Positions 1 to 6,675 of a stretch of 19,986 nt of DNA are shown here, one piece after another. The translations under genes and the position numbers were made by a program. Position 1 is the first letter of the stretch. Each line of letters starts with the position of its first letter. The stretch lies in the NCBI GenBank assembly GCA_030037185.1, contig JASHRR010000893.1:1-19986 (forward strand), given 5' to 3'. The notes beneath the pieces were generated by a model. It saw only the letters and a list, made by a program, of their open reading frames with translations. It searched no databases and was not told the DNA's origin. The stretch is from Xanthobacteraceae bacterium (GTDB lineage: Bacteria; Pseudomonadota; Alphaproteobacteria; Rhizobiales; Xanthobacteraceae).

Positions 1-1101
1 ACCATTCCGACCGCCGATGGCGGCACCCATGAGACTGGACTGCGGGCGGCGTTGTCGCGCGCGCTCAAGGACCATGCCGAGCGCGTCAACCAGGGCAAGC
101 GCGCCGCCCAGGTGACGAGCGAGGACGTCATGACGTGCGCCGCAGCGATGCTGTCGGTGTTTATTCGCGAGCCCGAGTTCCAAGGCCAGACCAAGGACCG
201 GCTGGCGACCGCAGAAGCCACCCGTATCGTCGAAAGCGCCGTCAAGGACCAGTTCGACCACTGGCTAGCCGGCAATCCGATGCAGGCGAACCGGCTGCTC
301 GACTTTGTGGTGGAGCGTGCAGAAGAACGCATCCGCCGCCGCCAGGAGAAGGAAATCGCCCGCAAGAGCGCGGTTCGCAAGCTGCGCCTGCCCGGCAAGC
401 TCGCCGACTGCACCAGCACGGCCGCCGAAGGCTCGGAGATCTTCATCGTCGAGGGCGACTCTGCTGGCGGCTCCGCCAAACAGGCCCGCGACCGCGCGAG
501 CCAGGCGGTGCTGCCGCTGCGCGGCAAAATCCTCAACGTGGCGAGCGCCGGCAAGGACAAGCTCGCCCAGAATCAGCAGCTCGCCGACCTTGTCCAGGCG
601 CTCGGCTGTGGCACCGGCGCCCATTATCGCGACGAGGACCTGCGCTACGGCAAAGTCATCGTGATGACCGACGCCGATGTCGACGGCGCCCATATCGCGT
701 CGCTGCTCATTACTTTCTTCTACCGCCAGATGCCGCAGCTCATCGATCAGGGCCACCTCTATCTCGCGGTACCGCCACTCTACCGGCTCGCCCATGGCGG
801 CAGGGTGTTCTATGCTCGCGACGAGAGGCACAAGGAGGAGATCATGCAGGCCGAATTCCGCGCCAACGCCAACGTGGAGATCGGCCGCTTCAAGGGCCTC
901 GGCGAGATGATGCCGGCACAGCTCAAGGAAACCACCATGGACCGGGCGAAGCGCACCCTGCTGAAGGTGATGCTTGTCGCCGACGACCGCGCCGACACCG
1001 CGCAGGCGGTGGACCGGCTGATGGGCACCAAGGCAGAGGCGCGCTTCGAGTTCATCCAGGAGCGCGCCGAGTTTGCAAGCGACGAGATGCTGGATGTGTG
1101 A
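1..1101 (+). CDS. parE: DNA topoisomerase IV subunit B (ParE), C-terminal part, 5' end outside the window
   Basis: ATPase subunit of topoisomerase IV, which decatenates sister chromosomes together with ParC. The frame is open from base 1 (TIPTADGGTHETGLRAALSR), so the gene begins upstream; 366 codons are visible, roughly the last half of a usual ParE. The first part is the end of the GHKL/transducer region. Next comes the TOPRIM domain with EGDSAGG (bases 451-471), the PLRGKILNV motif (from about 514) and the metal-binding DADVDGAH (about 669-692). The C-terminal GyrB/ParE motif with RFKGLGEMMP lies near 886-915. The RLPGKLADCT and QARDR wording and the lack of a GyrB-type insert favour ParE over GyrB. 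It ends with TGA at 1099-1101. No partner parC is visible. The assignment is firm; only the N-terminal length is unknown. Confidence 0.95.
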   Translation, partial: TIPTADGGTHETGLRAALSRALKDHAERVNQGKRAAQVTSEDVMTCAAAMLSVFIREPEFQGQTKDRLATAEATRIVESAVKDQFDHWLAGNPMQANRLLDFVVERAEERIRRRQEKEIARKSAVRKLRLPGKLADCTSTAAEGSEIFIVEGDSAGGSAKQARDRASQAVLPLRGKILNVASAGKDKLAQNQQLADLVQALGCGTGAHYRDEDLRYGKVIVMTDADVDGAHIASLLITFFYRQMPQLIDQGHLYLAVPPLYRLAHGGRVFYARDERHKEEIMQAEFRANANVEIGRFKGLGEMMPAQLKETTMDRAKRTLLKVMLVADDRADTAQAVDRLMGTKAEARFEFIQERAEFASDEMLDV

Positions 1102-1166
1102 GGAGCGAGGATGGGCGGTGAGCAGTCCGTTTGATTCCTCTCCGATTCTGCGCTAGCCTACCCACT

Positions 1167-1420
1167 ATGAATAGATTCGCGAGCACTAGGTGCGGCTGCT
1201 AAGGCGCTCGGTGTTTCGGTGTCCACGTTGCGGCGATGGGAAGCCGCTGGACGGGTTGTGCCCGACCAGAGACCTCGCAAAGTTCCGCCCGGAACTGTTT
1301 CACGCTGCTGAGGCGCCCCATCGGACTATCGCTTGTGTCTCCAGTAACGACCAAAAAGCCGACCTAGAGCGTCAGAAACAGGTGCTTGAACTGTTCTGCG
1401 CCACCAAACGCTGGATTTGA
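1167..1420 (+). pseudogene. tnpA: IS607-type serine recombinase TnpA, truncated and frameshifted
   Basis: Three frames must be joined to recover the family sequence. ATG 1167 gives MNRFAS. A second frame from about 1186 gives LGAAAKALGVSVSTLRRWEAAGR, the MerR-like helix-turn-helix of IS607 transposases. A third frame from about 1269 gives RDLAKFRPELFHAAEAP and then the start of the resolvase domain (VSSNDQKADLERQ) up to TGA 1418-1420. The residues normally read as Y-A-R before VSS are reduced to a single Cys (IACVSS), so the conserved arginine beside the catalytic serine is lost as well. The remaining two thirds of the catalytic domain are absent. Intact relatives are about 200 residues or more. 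Confidence 0.78.
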
Positions 1421-1558
1421 ACGAACGCACCTTCAGGTGCGACGACTGCGGTTTTTGAATGCGACCGCGATCTAAACGCGGCTCGCAATCTTGAGAAATA
1501 CGTCAAAACAAACGCGGCGTTTATCAACGCCGGATCGCCGCGCTGCGCGATTTCATAG
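1417..1558 (+). pseudogene. tnpB: TnpB C-terminal fragment (zinc finger and end of RuvC domain), frameshifted
   Basis: From 1417 the frame reads LNERTFRCDDCGF. One extra T in the T-run at 1452-1456 creates a stop (TGA 1456-1458). In the +1 frame it continues ECDRDLNAARNLEKYV to TAG 1556-1558. C-x2-C, the next Cys and RDLNAARN are the TnpB/OrfB zinc-ribbon followed by the last RuvC aspartate. The rest of the protein (about 350 residues) is missing, so no nuclease can be made. Guide (omega) RNAs of TnpB elements normally overlap this 3' region and run just past it, so any remnant would lie around 1460-1640. Confidence 0.78.
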
Positions 1559-1600
1559 GTCCATAGCGGGGGTTCGTTATCGTTCTATCAAGGAAGTGGT

Positions 1601-1637
1601 GCTAATCGAGGTTAGCTCTGCTTCGCATTTTCAGAGC
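1601..1637 (+). other. Two adjacent small hairpins before a terminator
   Basis: GCTAA (1601-1605) can pair with TTAGC (1612-1616). Then GCTCTG (1615-1620) can pair with CAGAGC (1632-1637) across an 11-base loop. The two share bases 1615-1616, so they may be alternative. The second is followed without any gap by the terminator hairpin at 1638. The tight packing suggests the 3' end of a transcript, perhaps a small RNA or the edge of the IS607 relic. Confidence 0.4.
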
Positions 1638-1680
1638 ATGGCCCTGACTTTATCCCCCCCCCGAGGTCAGGGCCATTTTT
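1638..1680 (+). terminator. Rho-independent terminator, plus strand
   Basis: ATGGCCCTGAC (1638-1648) and GTCAGGGCCAT (1666-1676) form a perfect 11-bp stem. The 17-base loop holds a long C-run, and five T follow (1676-1680). The T-run is only on the plus strand, so it stops rightward transcription, from parE, the IS relic or an unannotated small RNA. The convergent metallophosphoesterase pseudogene ends at 1727. Confidence 0.65.
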
Positions 1681-1726
1681 CCCTTAAATCGGTAGTTGGC
1701 GCACAGCTCACCGAGGCTGTTCTGGT

Positions 1727-2184
1727 TTACCCTCTCTTCGGTCTCAGTTGCGTTCCGGCCACCGCGACATGCGCGAGCGTGACCGGCAGGCGGAAGCGGC
1801 GCGGGCCGGCGGAGCCGGGATTAAGGTAGAGAACCCCGTCGCGTGTCGCGATCAAGGGCTGGTGCGAGTGGCCGTACACCACCGCCGCGAAGCCGGCCGT
1901 CGGTGGATCGACATCGAGGTGCGCGATGTTGTGGAGCACGTAGAACGAAAGCCCGCAGACTTCGACGATGTCGGTCGGCGGCAGGCGTTGGGCCCACGCT
2001 CCCGTGTCGACGTTGCCGCGGATCGCATGTGTCGGAGCGATGGTGCGAAGTCCGTCGAGCACCGCCTCGTCGCCGACATCGCCGGCGTGGAGCATGAGAT
2101 CGCACCCACGCAGCGCCGCCACGGCCTGCGGCGAGCAATCCGTGCGTATCGGAAATCACGCCGATTAAGGTCGATTTTGCTCAT
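1727..2184 (-). pseudogene. YfcE/MJ0936-type metallophosphoesterase, two frameshifts
   Basis: The calcineurin-like phosphodiesterase signature is spread over three frames. ATG at 2184 gives MSKIDL. Reading one extra A near 2165 as an insertion gives IGVISDTHGLL, the first metal motif (D-x-H). A second shift near 2134-2140 leads to PQAVAALRGCDLMLHAGDVGD, IRGNVD, and the late motif YGHSHQP with LNPGSAG, ending at TAA (1727-1729). All family motifs (DTH, GDVGD, GNVD, GHSH) are present, and the total length of about 150 residues is normal for YfcE-like enzymes. The gene was therefore complete before the shifts, or the shifts are sequencing errors. Intact members are small manganese-dependent phosphodiesterases. 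It lies 116 bases downstream of the SelW-like gene on the same strand. Confidence 0.75.
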
Positions 2185-2300
2185 GCCGACAGGCCGCCAA
2201 GCCTCGTAGCGCGCATTGAGCCGCCGGATCGGGCCTTGATCAACCTCAGCGAAATGTCGGATGGCACCATGAAAAGCCGGATGTCGCCGCTTCATCCGGC

Positions 2301-2522
2301 CTACAAGGCCTTCGCTATTGCATCGATCTCCGCGTCGGTGGGAAAACGGCCGAGGGCCTTCTTCGAAAACTTCAGATCGCCGTCGACGGTGATCTCGAAC
2401 ACCCCGCCCCCTGACCGCTCATAGGCGATCTCGGCGCCGGACACCTCTGCGAACCTTGCTCCCACACGGAGAGCACGCGGCTCATAGTTTCAGACCACGC
2501 AGTATTTGATGACGATCTTCAT
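2301..2522 (-). CDS. SelW/Rdx-family protein, candidate selenoprotein (UGA at codon 11 read as Sec)
   Basis: From ATG 2522 the frame reads MKIVIKYCVV, then TGA (2492-2490), then NYEPRA and on to TAG (2303-2301). With the TGA read as selenocysteine the product has 73 residues, normal for SelW-type Rdx proteins. The TGA falls exactly on the second position of the thioredoxin-like motif (CxxC or CxxU), here C8-V-V-U11. The following NYEPRA, GGVFEITVDG, LKFSKKALGRFP and final EIDAIAKAL are typical of the family and show no other lesion. That argues against a random stop. A SECIS-like hairpin lies at the right distance (2457-2475). The start is supported by GGGA a few bases upstream and by the short strand before the motif. 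Family members are thiol redox proteins of unclear substrate. No selA, selB or tRNA-Sec is in the window. The alternative is a nonsense-mutated Cys form, less likely because Cys codons differ from TGA at a single base but the rest is intact. Confidence 0.8.
2457..2475 (-). promoter_or_regulatory. Candidate bacterial SECIS hairpin downstream of the UGA
   Basis: In the mRNA, bases 15-21 after the UGA (UGCUCUC) pair with bases 27-33 (GGGAGCA), with one G-U pair and apical loop CGUGU. An alternative pairing bulges a U and leaves the loop GUGU. The loop starts 22 bases after the UGA, inside the short window usual for bacterial SECIS elements. The bulged U below a G-U loop recalls the SelB contact sites known in E. 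coli fdhF. The structure was derived by hand. Confidence 0.6.
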
Positions 2523-3211
2523 GACATTCCCGGCGATTGGGATGACGAGCGGATTAATACGCCATCCGCGGTCCGGGTGTCGAGAGCACATGCGCGAAAG
2601 CGCAGCAGGGCATTCCCTGGCGTCGTGAAGGCCAATCCGGGGTGACCGGTGTTCAAGTACAGCACGCCGAATTTGTCGGCCATCAGCGGGGTTTGAGCTG
2701 CTATGCGGACCGCGCAATCAATCTGTCTGCCGCAAGACAGCCCGATAGTGCTGAAGAAGTCTTTGCTCGCCCTACTCAAGCACCGTGCGGCGCCGAGCGG
2801 GCCGCCCGTGAATCTCTTTGTCTTTTGGCAGCCGGGCGCCGTGGACGTGGTTGCGGCTTTGCCGCCCGCAAGCAGGCAAAGCGGCAACACGGGCAGGCGA
2901 CGATCAGCAACCCTACCTGCGAATTTTGGATGCTGCGATCGGCAATCGGCGCACTGCACGATCTGCGAGCTACAAATTATTTTGCACAAAATGCAAAGAA
3001 TCAACCGACAGGGGCCTGCTCCGGCACCGCTCCACTGCTTGCCGCTTCTTGGTGCACGCACCGCCATTGCGGCACAGTCAGCCCTGGCTTATCCTGCGCG
3101 GAAGCGGCCGATTTGAGCGGCCGAACCTGCTCGGCGCCCGCGGGCTTTCCCGGAGACGGCTTGCGGCGTGCCCTCACGGGACTAATGCAGATCTCCGAGG
3201 GAGGATCAATT
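2523..3211. other. Intergenic region upstream of the SelW-like and first propeller genes
   Basis: No gene is supported in these 689 bases. Open frames run through on both strands but lack family resemblance and codon pattern. A minus-strand stretch near 2560-2680 reads GVLYLNTGHPGLAFTT, faintly like the C-terminus of DadA-type amino acid dehydrogenases; it may be a relic. Contents: a 14-bp hairpin with one mismatch (2850-2863 with 2875-2888) and an AT-rich inverted repeat TTTGCA-N5-TGCAAA (2981-2997). The region should hold divergent promoters for the genes on either side. The strong GAGGGAGGA at about 3197-3205 belongs to the gene at 3212. Confidence 0.5.
2850..2888. repeat. Intergenic palindromic hairpin
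   Basis: GTTGCGGCTTTGCC (2850-2863) and GGCAAAGCGGCAAC (2875-2888) pair in 13 of 14 positions around an 11-base loop. There is no T-run on either side, so it is more like a REP-type palindrome than a terminator. Confidence 0.45.
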
Positions 3212-4882
3212 ATGCGGATGCGCAGTGCGCTGCTCGCAAGTGTTTGTGTGACTTTCATATTGACAGCCAACACTGCCCCCTCGCTCGCCGAAGGCGCTGC
3301 CGCGCTGGCCGGGCAGGTCACCTCGCAAGAGGAAGGCCCGATGGAAGGCGTGCTGGTAACCGCTAAGAAGGCTGGCTCGACCGTCGCCGTCACGGTCGTC
3401 ACCAACAAGGAAGGCCGCTATGCCTTCCCGGCTTCGCGGCTGGAGCCCGGTCAATACGCAATCAAGATTCGCGCGGTCGGCTATGATCTCGATGGCAACG
3501 GCACGGCCAGCGTGATGAGCGATAAGACCGCCGACGTCGATCTCAAGCTCAAGAAAACCCGCAATCTGGCCTCCCAGCTCACCAACGCGGAATGGCTGCA
3601 GAGCATGCCGGGCACGCCGAAGCAAAAGGACGCCCTCCTCAACTGCGTGAGCTGCCACACCGTTGAACGCATCGTGAGGTCGAGCCACGATCCGAAGGAG
3701 TTCATGCAGGTCCAGGCACGGATGGCGACTTATGCCAACCAGAGCGTGCCGACGCGGCCGCAGAAACGGCGAGCAGAGCGCCTGCTTGAGGAGCGCGGCG
3801 ACGCCCGCACCAGTGCCCAGGGGGAACGCGCCGAGTTCCTCGCCTCGATTAATCTGAGCGAAACCGAGACGTGGGCTTACGCACTCAAGACAATGCCTCG
3901 CCCGACCGGCGCCGCCACGCAGGTCGTCATCACGGAATATGATCTGCCGCGCAACTCGATCGAGCCGCATGACGTGATCGTCGGCAAGGACGGGATGGCC
4001 TATTATACCAATTTTGGCGAACAGAATCTCGGCAGGCTGGACCCCAAGATCGGGAAAGTGACGGAAATCGCGCTGCCCGAGCTTAAGAAGGGCTGGCCTC
4101 AGGGCTCGCTGGGGCTGCGCCCCGACCACGACGGCAATCTCTGGTTTGGCATGATGTATCAGGGCGCCATCGGCAAGCTCGACCTCGCCTCGCTGAAGGT
4201 CGAGACATTCAGCCTGCCGCCCGAGATGAACAAGGACATGGCGCAAGTCAACATGGTGCGGCCCGAGTCGGCCGCCGTCGATGGTAAAGTGTGGTCGCAG
4301 AACAACGGCTTTGCGGCCCTGCACCGTCTCGACCTCAAGACCGGAGTGATCGAGACCATCGCGCCGTTCGCGAATTCGAAGGTAGGCGAGAACCACAACA
4401 TCTACGACATCATCCCGGACACCGACAACAACGTGTATTTCACGGACTTCGCCCAGCAACACCTCGGCAAGGTTGACGCCAAGACCGGCCAGACCACCCT
4501 GTTCGAGCTGCCCACCAAGGCGTCGGCGCCGCGCCGCGGCATGATGGACAAGCAGGGCCGCATCTGGTTCGGCCTCTATCGCGGCAACAAGATCGACATG
4601 TTCGACACCAAGACCGAGAAGTTCAAGGAATGGGAAATGCCGACCGCCTTCTCGTCGCCTTACGACGTGACGATCGACAAGAACGGTCAAGTGTGGACCG
4701 GATCGATGCTCAATGACCGGGTGTCCCGGCTCAACCCGGAAACCGGTACGTTCGTGGAATACCTGCTGCCGCGCGAGACCAACATCCGTCGCGTCTACGT
4801 CGACAATTCCACTACGCCGGTGACGTTCTGGGTCGGCAACAACCACCAGGGTTCGATCATCAAGGTGGAACCGCTGAATTAG
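3212..4882 (+). CDS. Exported monohaem c-type/Vgb-like beta-propeller protein, copy 1
   Basis: The product has 556 residues. Signal peptide: residues 1 to about 26 (MRMRSALLAS, then a hydrophobic run, cut near SLAEG). Residues about 30-112 form a carboxypeptidase-regulatory-like beta-sandwich (ALAGQVTS, GVLVTAKKAG, GRYAFPA, GYDLDG). C145-V-S-C148-H149 is a single covalent haem site, and M171 is a possible distal ligand. From about residue 210 to the end come repeated propeller blades like those of virginiamycin B lyase/SMP-30 (TEYDLP, DGNLWFG, GRIWFGLY, TNIRRVYVD, FWVGNNHQGSIIKVEPL). ATG 3212 is chosen over the much longer open frame upstream because of GAGGGAGGA just before it and the signal peptide directly after. 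Likely periplasmic and redox-active, perhaps a cytochrome-linked dehydrogenase or ligand sensor. The substrate is unknown, and true streptogramin lyases lack the haem domain. A paralogue follows at 5011. Confidence 0.88.
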   Translation: MRMRSALLASVCVTFILTANTAPSLAEGAAALAGQVTSQEEGPMEGVLVTAKKAGSTVAVTVVTNKEGRYAFPASRLEPGQYAIKIRAVGYDLDGNGTASVMSDKTADVDLKLKKTRNLASQLTNAEWLQSMPGTPKQKDALLNCVSCHTVERIVRSSHDPKEFMQVQARMATYANQSVPTRPQKRRAERLLEERGDARTSAQGERAEFLASINLSETETWAYALKTMPRPTGAATQVVITEYDLPRNSIEPHDVIVGKDGMAYYTNFGEQNLGRLDPKIGKVTEIALPELKKGWPQGSLGLRPDHDGNLWFGMMYQGAIGKLDLASLKVETFSLPPEMNKDMAQVNMVRPESAAVDGKVWSQNNGFAALHRLDLKTGVIETIAPFANSKVGENHNIYDIIPDTDNNVYFTDFAQQHLGKVDAKTGQTTLFELPTKASAPRRGMMDKQGRIWFGLYRGNKIDMFDTKTEKFKEWEMPTAFSSPYDVTIDKNGQVWTGSMLNDRVSRLNPETGTFVEYLLPRETNIRRVYVDNSTTPVTFWVGNNHQGSIIKVEPLN

Positions 4883-4889
4883 TCGTCGG

Positions 4890-4926
4890 CCTTATACCCT
4901 CGCCCGCAGGCGGGGAGGGTATAAGG
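4890..4926. repeat. Strong hairpin between the two propeller genes
   Basis: CCTTATACCCTC (4890-4901) and GAGGGTATAAGG (4915-4926) pair perfectly over 12 bp. Inside, CCCG and CGGG add 4 bp with a CAGG loop and one bulged G. It starts 8 bases after the first stop codon. No T-run follows, so it may protect the upstream mRNA end or be a REP-like element rather than a classical terminator. Confidence 0.55.
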
Positions 4927-5010
4927 ACTCGCCACGCCGTCGCATGACTGCGGGCTCATCAACAGGAATGAGTTTCCCAACGTCAGAATGCCCGTTTAGG
5001 GAGGTACCCG

Positions 5011-6675
5011 ATGCGCACACGCTTACGCACCTTCACCGCTGCCGCGTTGGCGGCGTCTTGCTTTGCTGCCACTCATGCTGCCAATGCCCAGGCGCCTGCG
5101 GCCCTTGCCGGACAGGTCTCATCCGCCAAGGAAGGCGCCATGGAGGGCGTCGTGGTAAGCGCCAAGAAAGCAGGCTCGACAATCACGGTCTCGGTGGTCA
5201 CTGACGCAAACGGCCGCTACAGCTTCCCGGCGGAGCGGCTTGGGCCCGGGCACTACACGCTCGCCGCCCGCGCGGCGGGCTATGACCTTGACGGCCCCAA
5301 CGCCGCCGACGTGACCGCCGGTCAGGCGGCCACCGCCGACATCAAGCTCAAGCCCACTCAGAACCTTGCTGCGCAGCTCACCAATGCCGAATGGATGATG
5401 AGCATGCCGGGCACCGACGAGCAGAAGGCGATCCTGCTTAACTGCAACGGCTGCCATACCGTCGAGCGCATCGTGAGATCGGTTCACACCGCCGATGAAT
5501 TCCTGCAGATCTTTCAGCGCATGGGCGGCTATTATCCCGGCAGCACGCCGCGCAAGCCGCAGCGGCTGGTGGGCGACGTCGTTCGTGAGGTCGGCCGTGG
5601 CGGTGACAATGCGAAGAAGAACGCCGAATACCTGGCCAGCATCAACCTCAGCCAACAGGAAACCTGGAGCTATCCTCTCAAGACCCTGCCGCGCCTCACC
5701 GGCAAGTCCACCCATGTCATCATCACTGAATACGACCTACCGAACCCGCTGATCCAGCCGCATGACGTGATGCTCGATCGCGAGGGCGCCGTCTGGTACT
5801 CGGATTTCGGTCAGATGTACCTCGGCAAGATGGACCCGAAGACCGGCAAGGTGACCCAATATTCCGTTCCGGAGACTAAGAAGGGCTACCCGGTCGGCAC
5901 GCTCAATCTCGAATTCGACAAAGACGATAACCCTTGGATCGGCGTGATGTACCAGAGCGCCATCGCCAAGTTCGACAAGAAGACGGCGACCTTCAAGACC
6001 TGGTCGACGCCCAAGGAATGGGACACGGACGCCGGCCAGCTCGGGCATCTGGCGCTCGAAGGTACACCAGTCGATCACAATGTGTGGATCAAGAATTCCG
6101 ACGGCGGAAACATCTATCGACTCAATCTCGATTCCGACCAGATGGAGAATCTCGGCGCGCCCAAGGATCCGCGCACCGGCCGGCGCATCGGCACCTACGG
6201 GCTGCATTCCGACGCCGAGAACAACGTGTATTTGCTCGACTTCGCGGCCGGCAATATTGTCAAGATCGACGCCAAGACCAAGGTGTCGACCGTCTACGTG
6301 ACGCCGACCCCGAACTCGCGTCCGCGGCGCGGGCGCGTCGACGCCGATGGACGACTGTGGTTTGCGGAATACGCCGGCAACGCCATCGGCATGTTCGATC
6401 CGAAGACCGAAAAAATCTCGGAGTGGAAGGTACCGACGCCGTGGAGCGCGCCCTATGACGCGGAGGCCGGGCGCAACGGCGAGGCATGGACCGGTTCCAT
6501 GCTGACCGATCGCGTAGCGCGCCTTGATATCAAGACCGGTCAGTACACGGAGTACCAGTTGCCGCATCCGACCAACATCCGGCGGGTCCATATCGATGAT
6601 TCGAAGAGCCCGGGCACGCTCTGGGTCGGCAACAATCATGGCGCCTCCATCGTCAAAGTGGAACCGTTGGATTGA
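5011..6675 (+). CDS. Exported monohaem c-type/Vgb-like beta-propeller protein, copy 2
   Basis: The product has 554 residues and is a close paralogue of the gene at 3212, collinear from the signal peptide to the last blade. Signal peptide 1 to about 27 (ends ANAQA). Carboxypeptidase-regulatory-like domain about 30-113. C145-N-G-C148-H149 and M171 stand at exactly the same positions as in copy 1. The Vgb-like propeller follows (TEYDLPNPLIQPHDV, GAVWYSDFGQMYLGKMD, GRLWFAEYAGN, TNIRRVHID, LWVGNNHGASIVKVEPL). TAGGGAGGTACCCG directly before ATG 5011 gives a strong ribosome site. The space from copy 1 is 128 bases and contains a hairpin, so the two may be co-transcribed or independently expressed. 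Conservation is strongest in the haem segment and propeller, and weaker in residues 175-200. Likely periplasmic; the substrate is unknown. Confidence 0.88.
   Translation: MRTRLRTFTAAALAASCFAATHAANAQAPAALAGQVSSAKEGAMEGVVVSAKKAGSTITVSVVTDANGRYSFPAERLGPGHYTLAARAAGYDLDGPNAADVTAGQAATADIKLKPTQNLAAQLTNAEWMMSMPGTDEQKAILLNCNGCHTVERIVRSVHTADEFLQIFQRMGGYYPGSTPRKPQRLVGDVVREVGRGGDNAKKNAEYLASINLSQQETWSYPLKTLPRLTGKSTHVIITEYDLPNPLIQPHDVMLDREGAVWYSDFGQMYLGKMDPKTGKVTQYSVPETKKGYPVGTLNLEFDKDDNPWIGVMYQSAIAKFDKKTATFKTWSTPKEWDTDAGQLGHLALEGTPVDHNVWIKNSDGGNIYRLNLDSDQMENLGAPKDPRTGRRIGTYGLHSDAENNVYLLDFAAGNIVKIDAKTKVSTVYVTPTPNSRPRRGRVDADGRLWFAEYAGNAIGMFDPKTEKISEWKVPTPWSAPYDAEAGRNGEAWTGSMLTDRVARLDIKTGQYTEYQLPHPTNIRRVHIDDSKSPGTLWVGNNHGASIVKVEPLD

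Larger units (their letters stand above)
1167..1558 (+). mobile_element. Degenerate IS607-family insertion sequence (tnpA-tnpB relic)
   Basis: About 390 bases carry the start of an IS607-type serine recombinase directly abutting the last part of a TnpB (RuvC-like RNA-guided nuclease) gene. The order tnpA then tnpB on one strand is typical of IS607. The C-terminal half of tnpA and about nine tenths of tnpB are missing, so one internal deletion probably fused the ends. At least three frame disruptions are visible, and neither protein can be made. Ends cannot be fixed: IS607 elements lack terminal inverted repeats and clear target duplications. The relic sits 66 bases after parE and ends just before a string of hairpins (1601-1680). 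Confidence 0.8.

Noticed and set aside
2490..2522. Reading the TGA of the SelW-like gene as a normal stop (10-residue peptide)
   Set aside because: A peptide of 10 residues is not a plausible product, and 62 family-like codons continue in frame.
2519..3067. Minus-strand frame whose stop overlaps the SelW-like ATG (ATGA), with a DadA-like tail GVLYLNTGHPGLAFTT
   Set aside because: Only a short stretch looks protein-like, with no FAD motif and unlikely composition. At most a relic; the overlap may be chance.
2642..3211. 190-residue N-terminal extension of the first propeller protein
   Set aside because: The signal peptide and a strong ribosome site sit at ATG 3212, and the paralogue at 5011 starts at the same place.
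3206..4846. 546-residue open frame on the minus strand opposite the first propeller gene
   Set aside because: It mirrors a well-supported coding gene, has no family resemblance, and is rich in H/V/R/G as expected for a GC-rich antisense frame.
3212..6675. Streptogramin (virginiamycin B) lyase resistance genes
   Set aside because: The propeller is lyase-like, but haem-binding and regulatory domains plus export signals point to another role.
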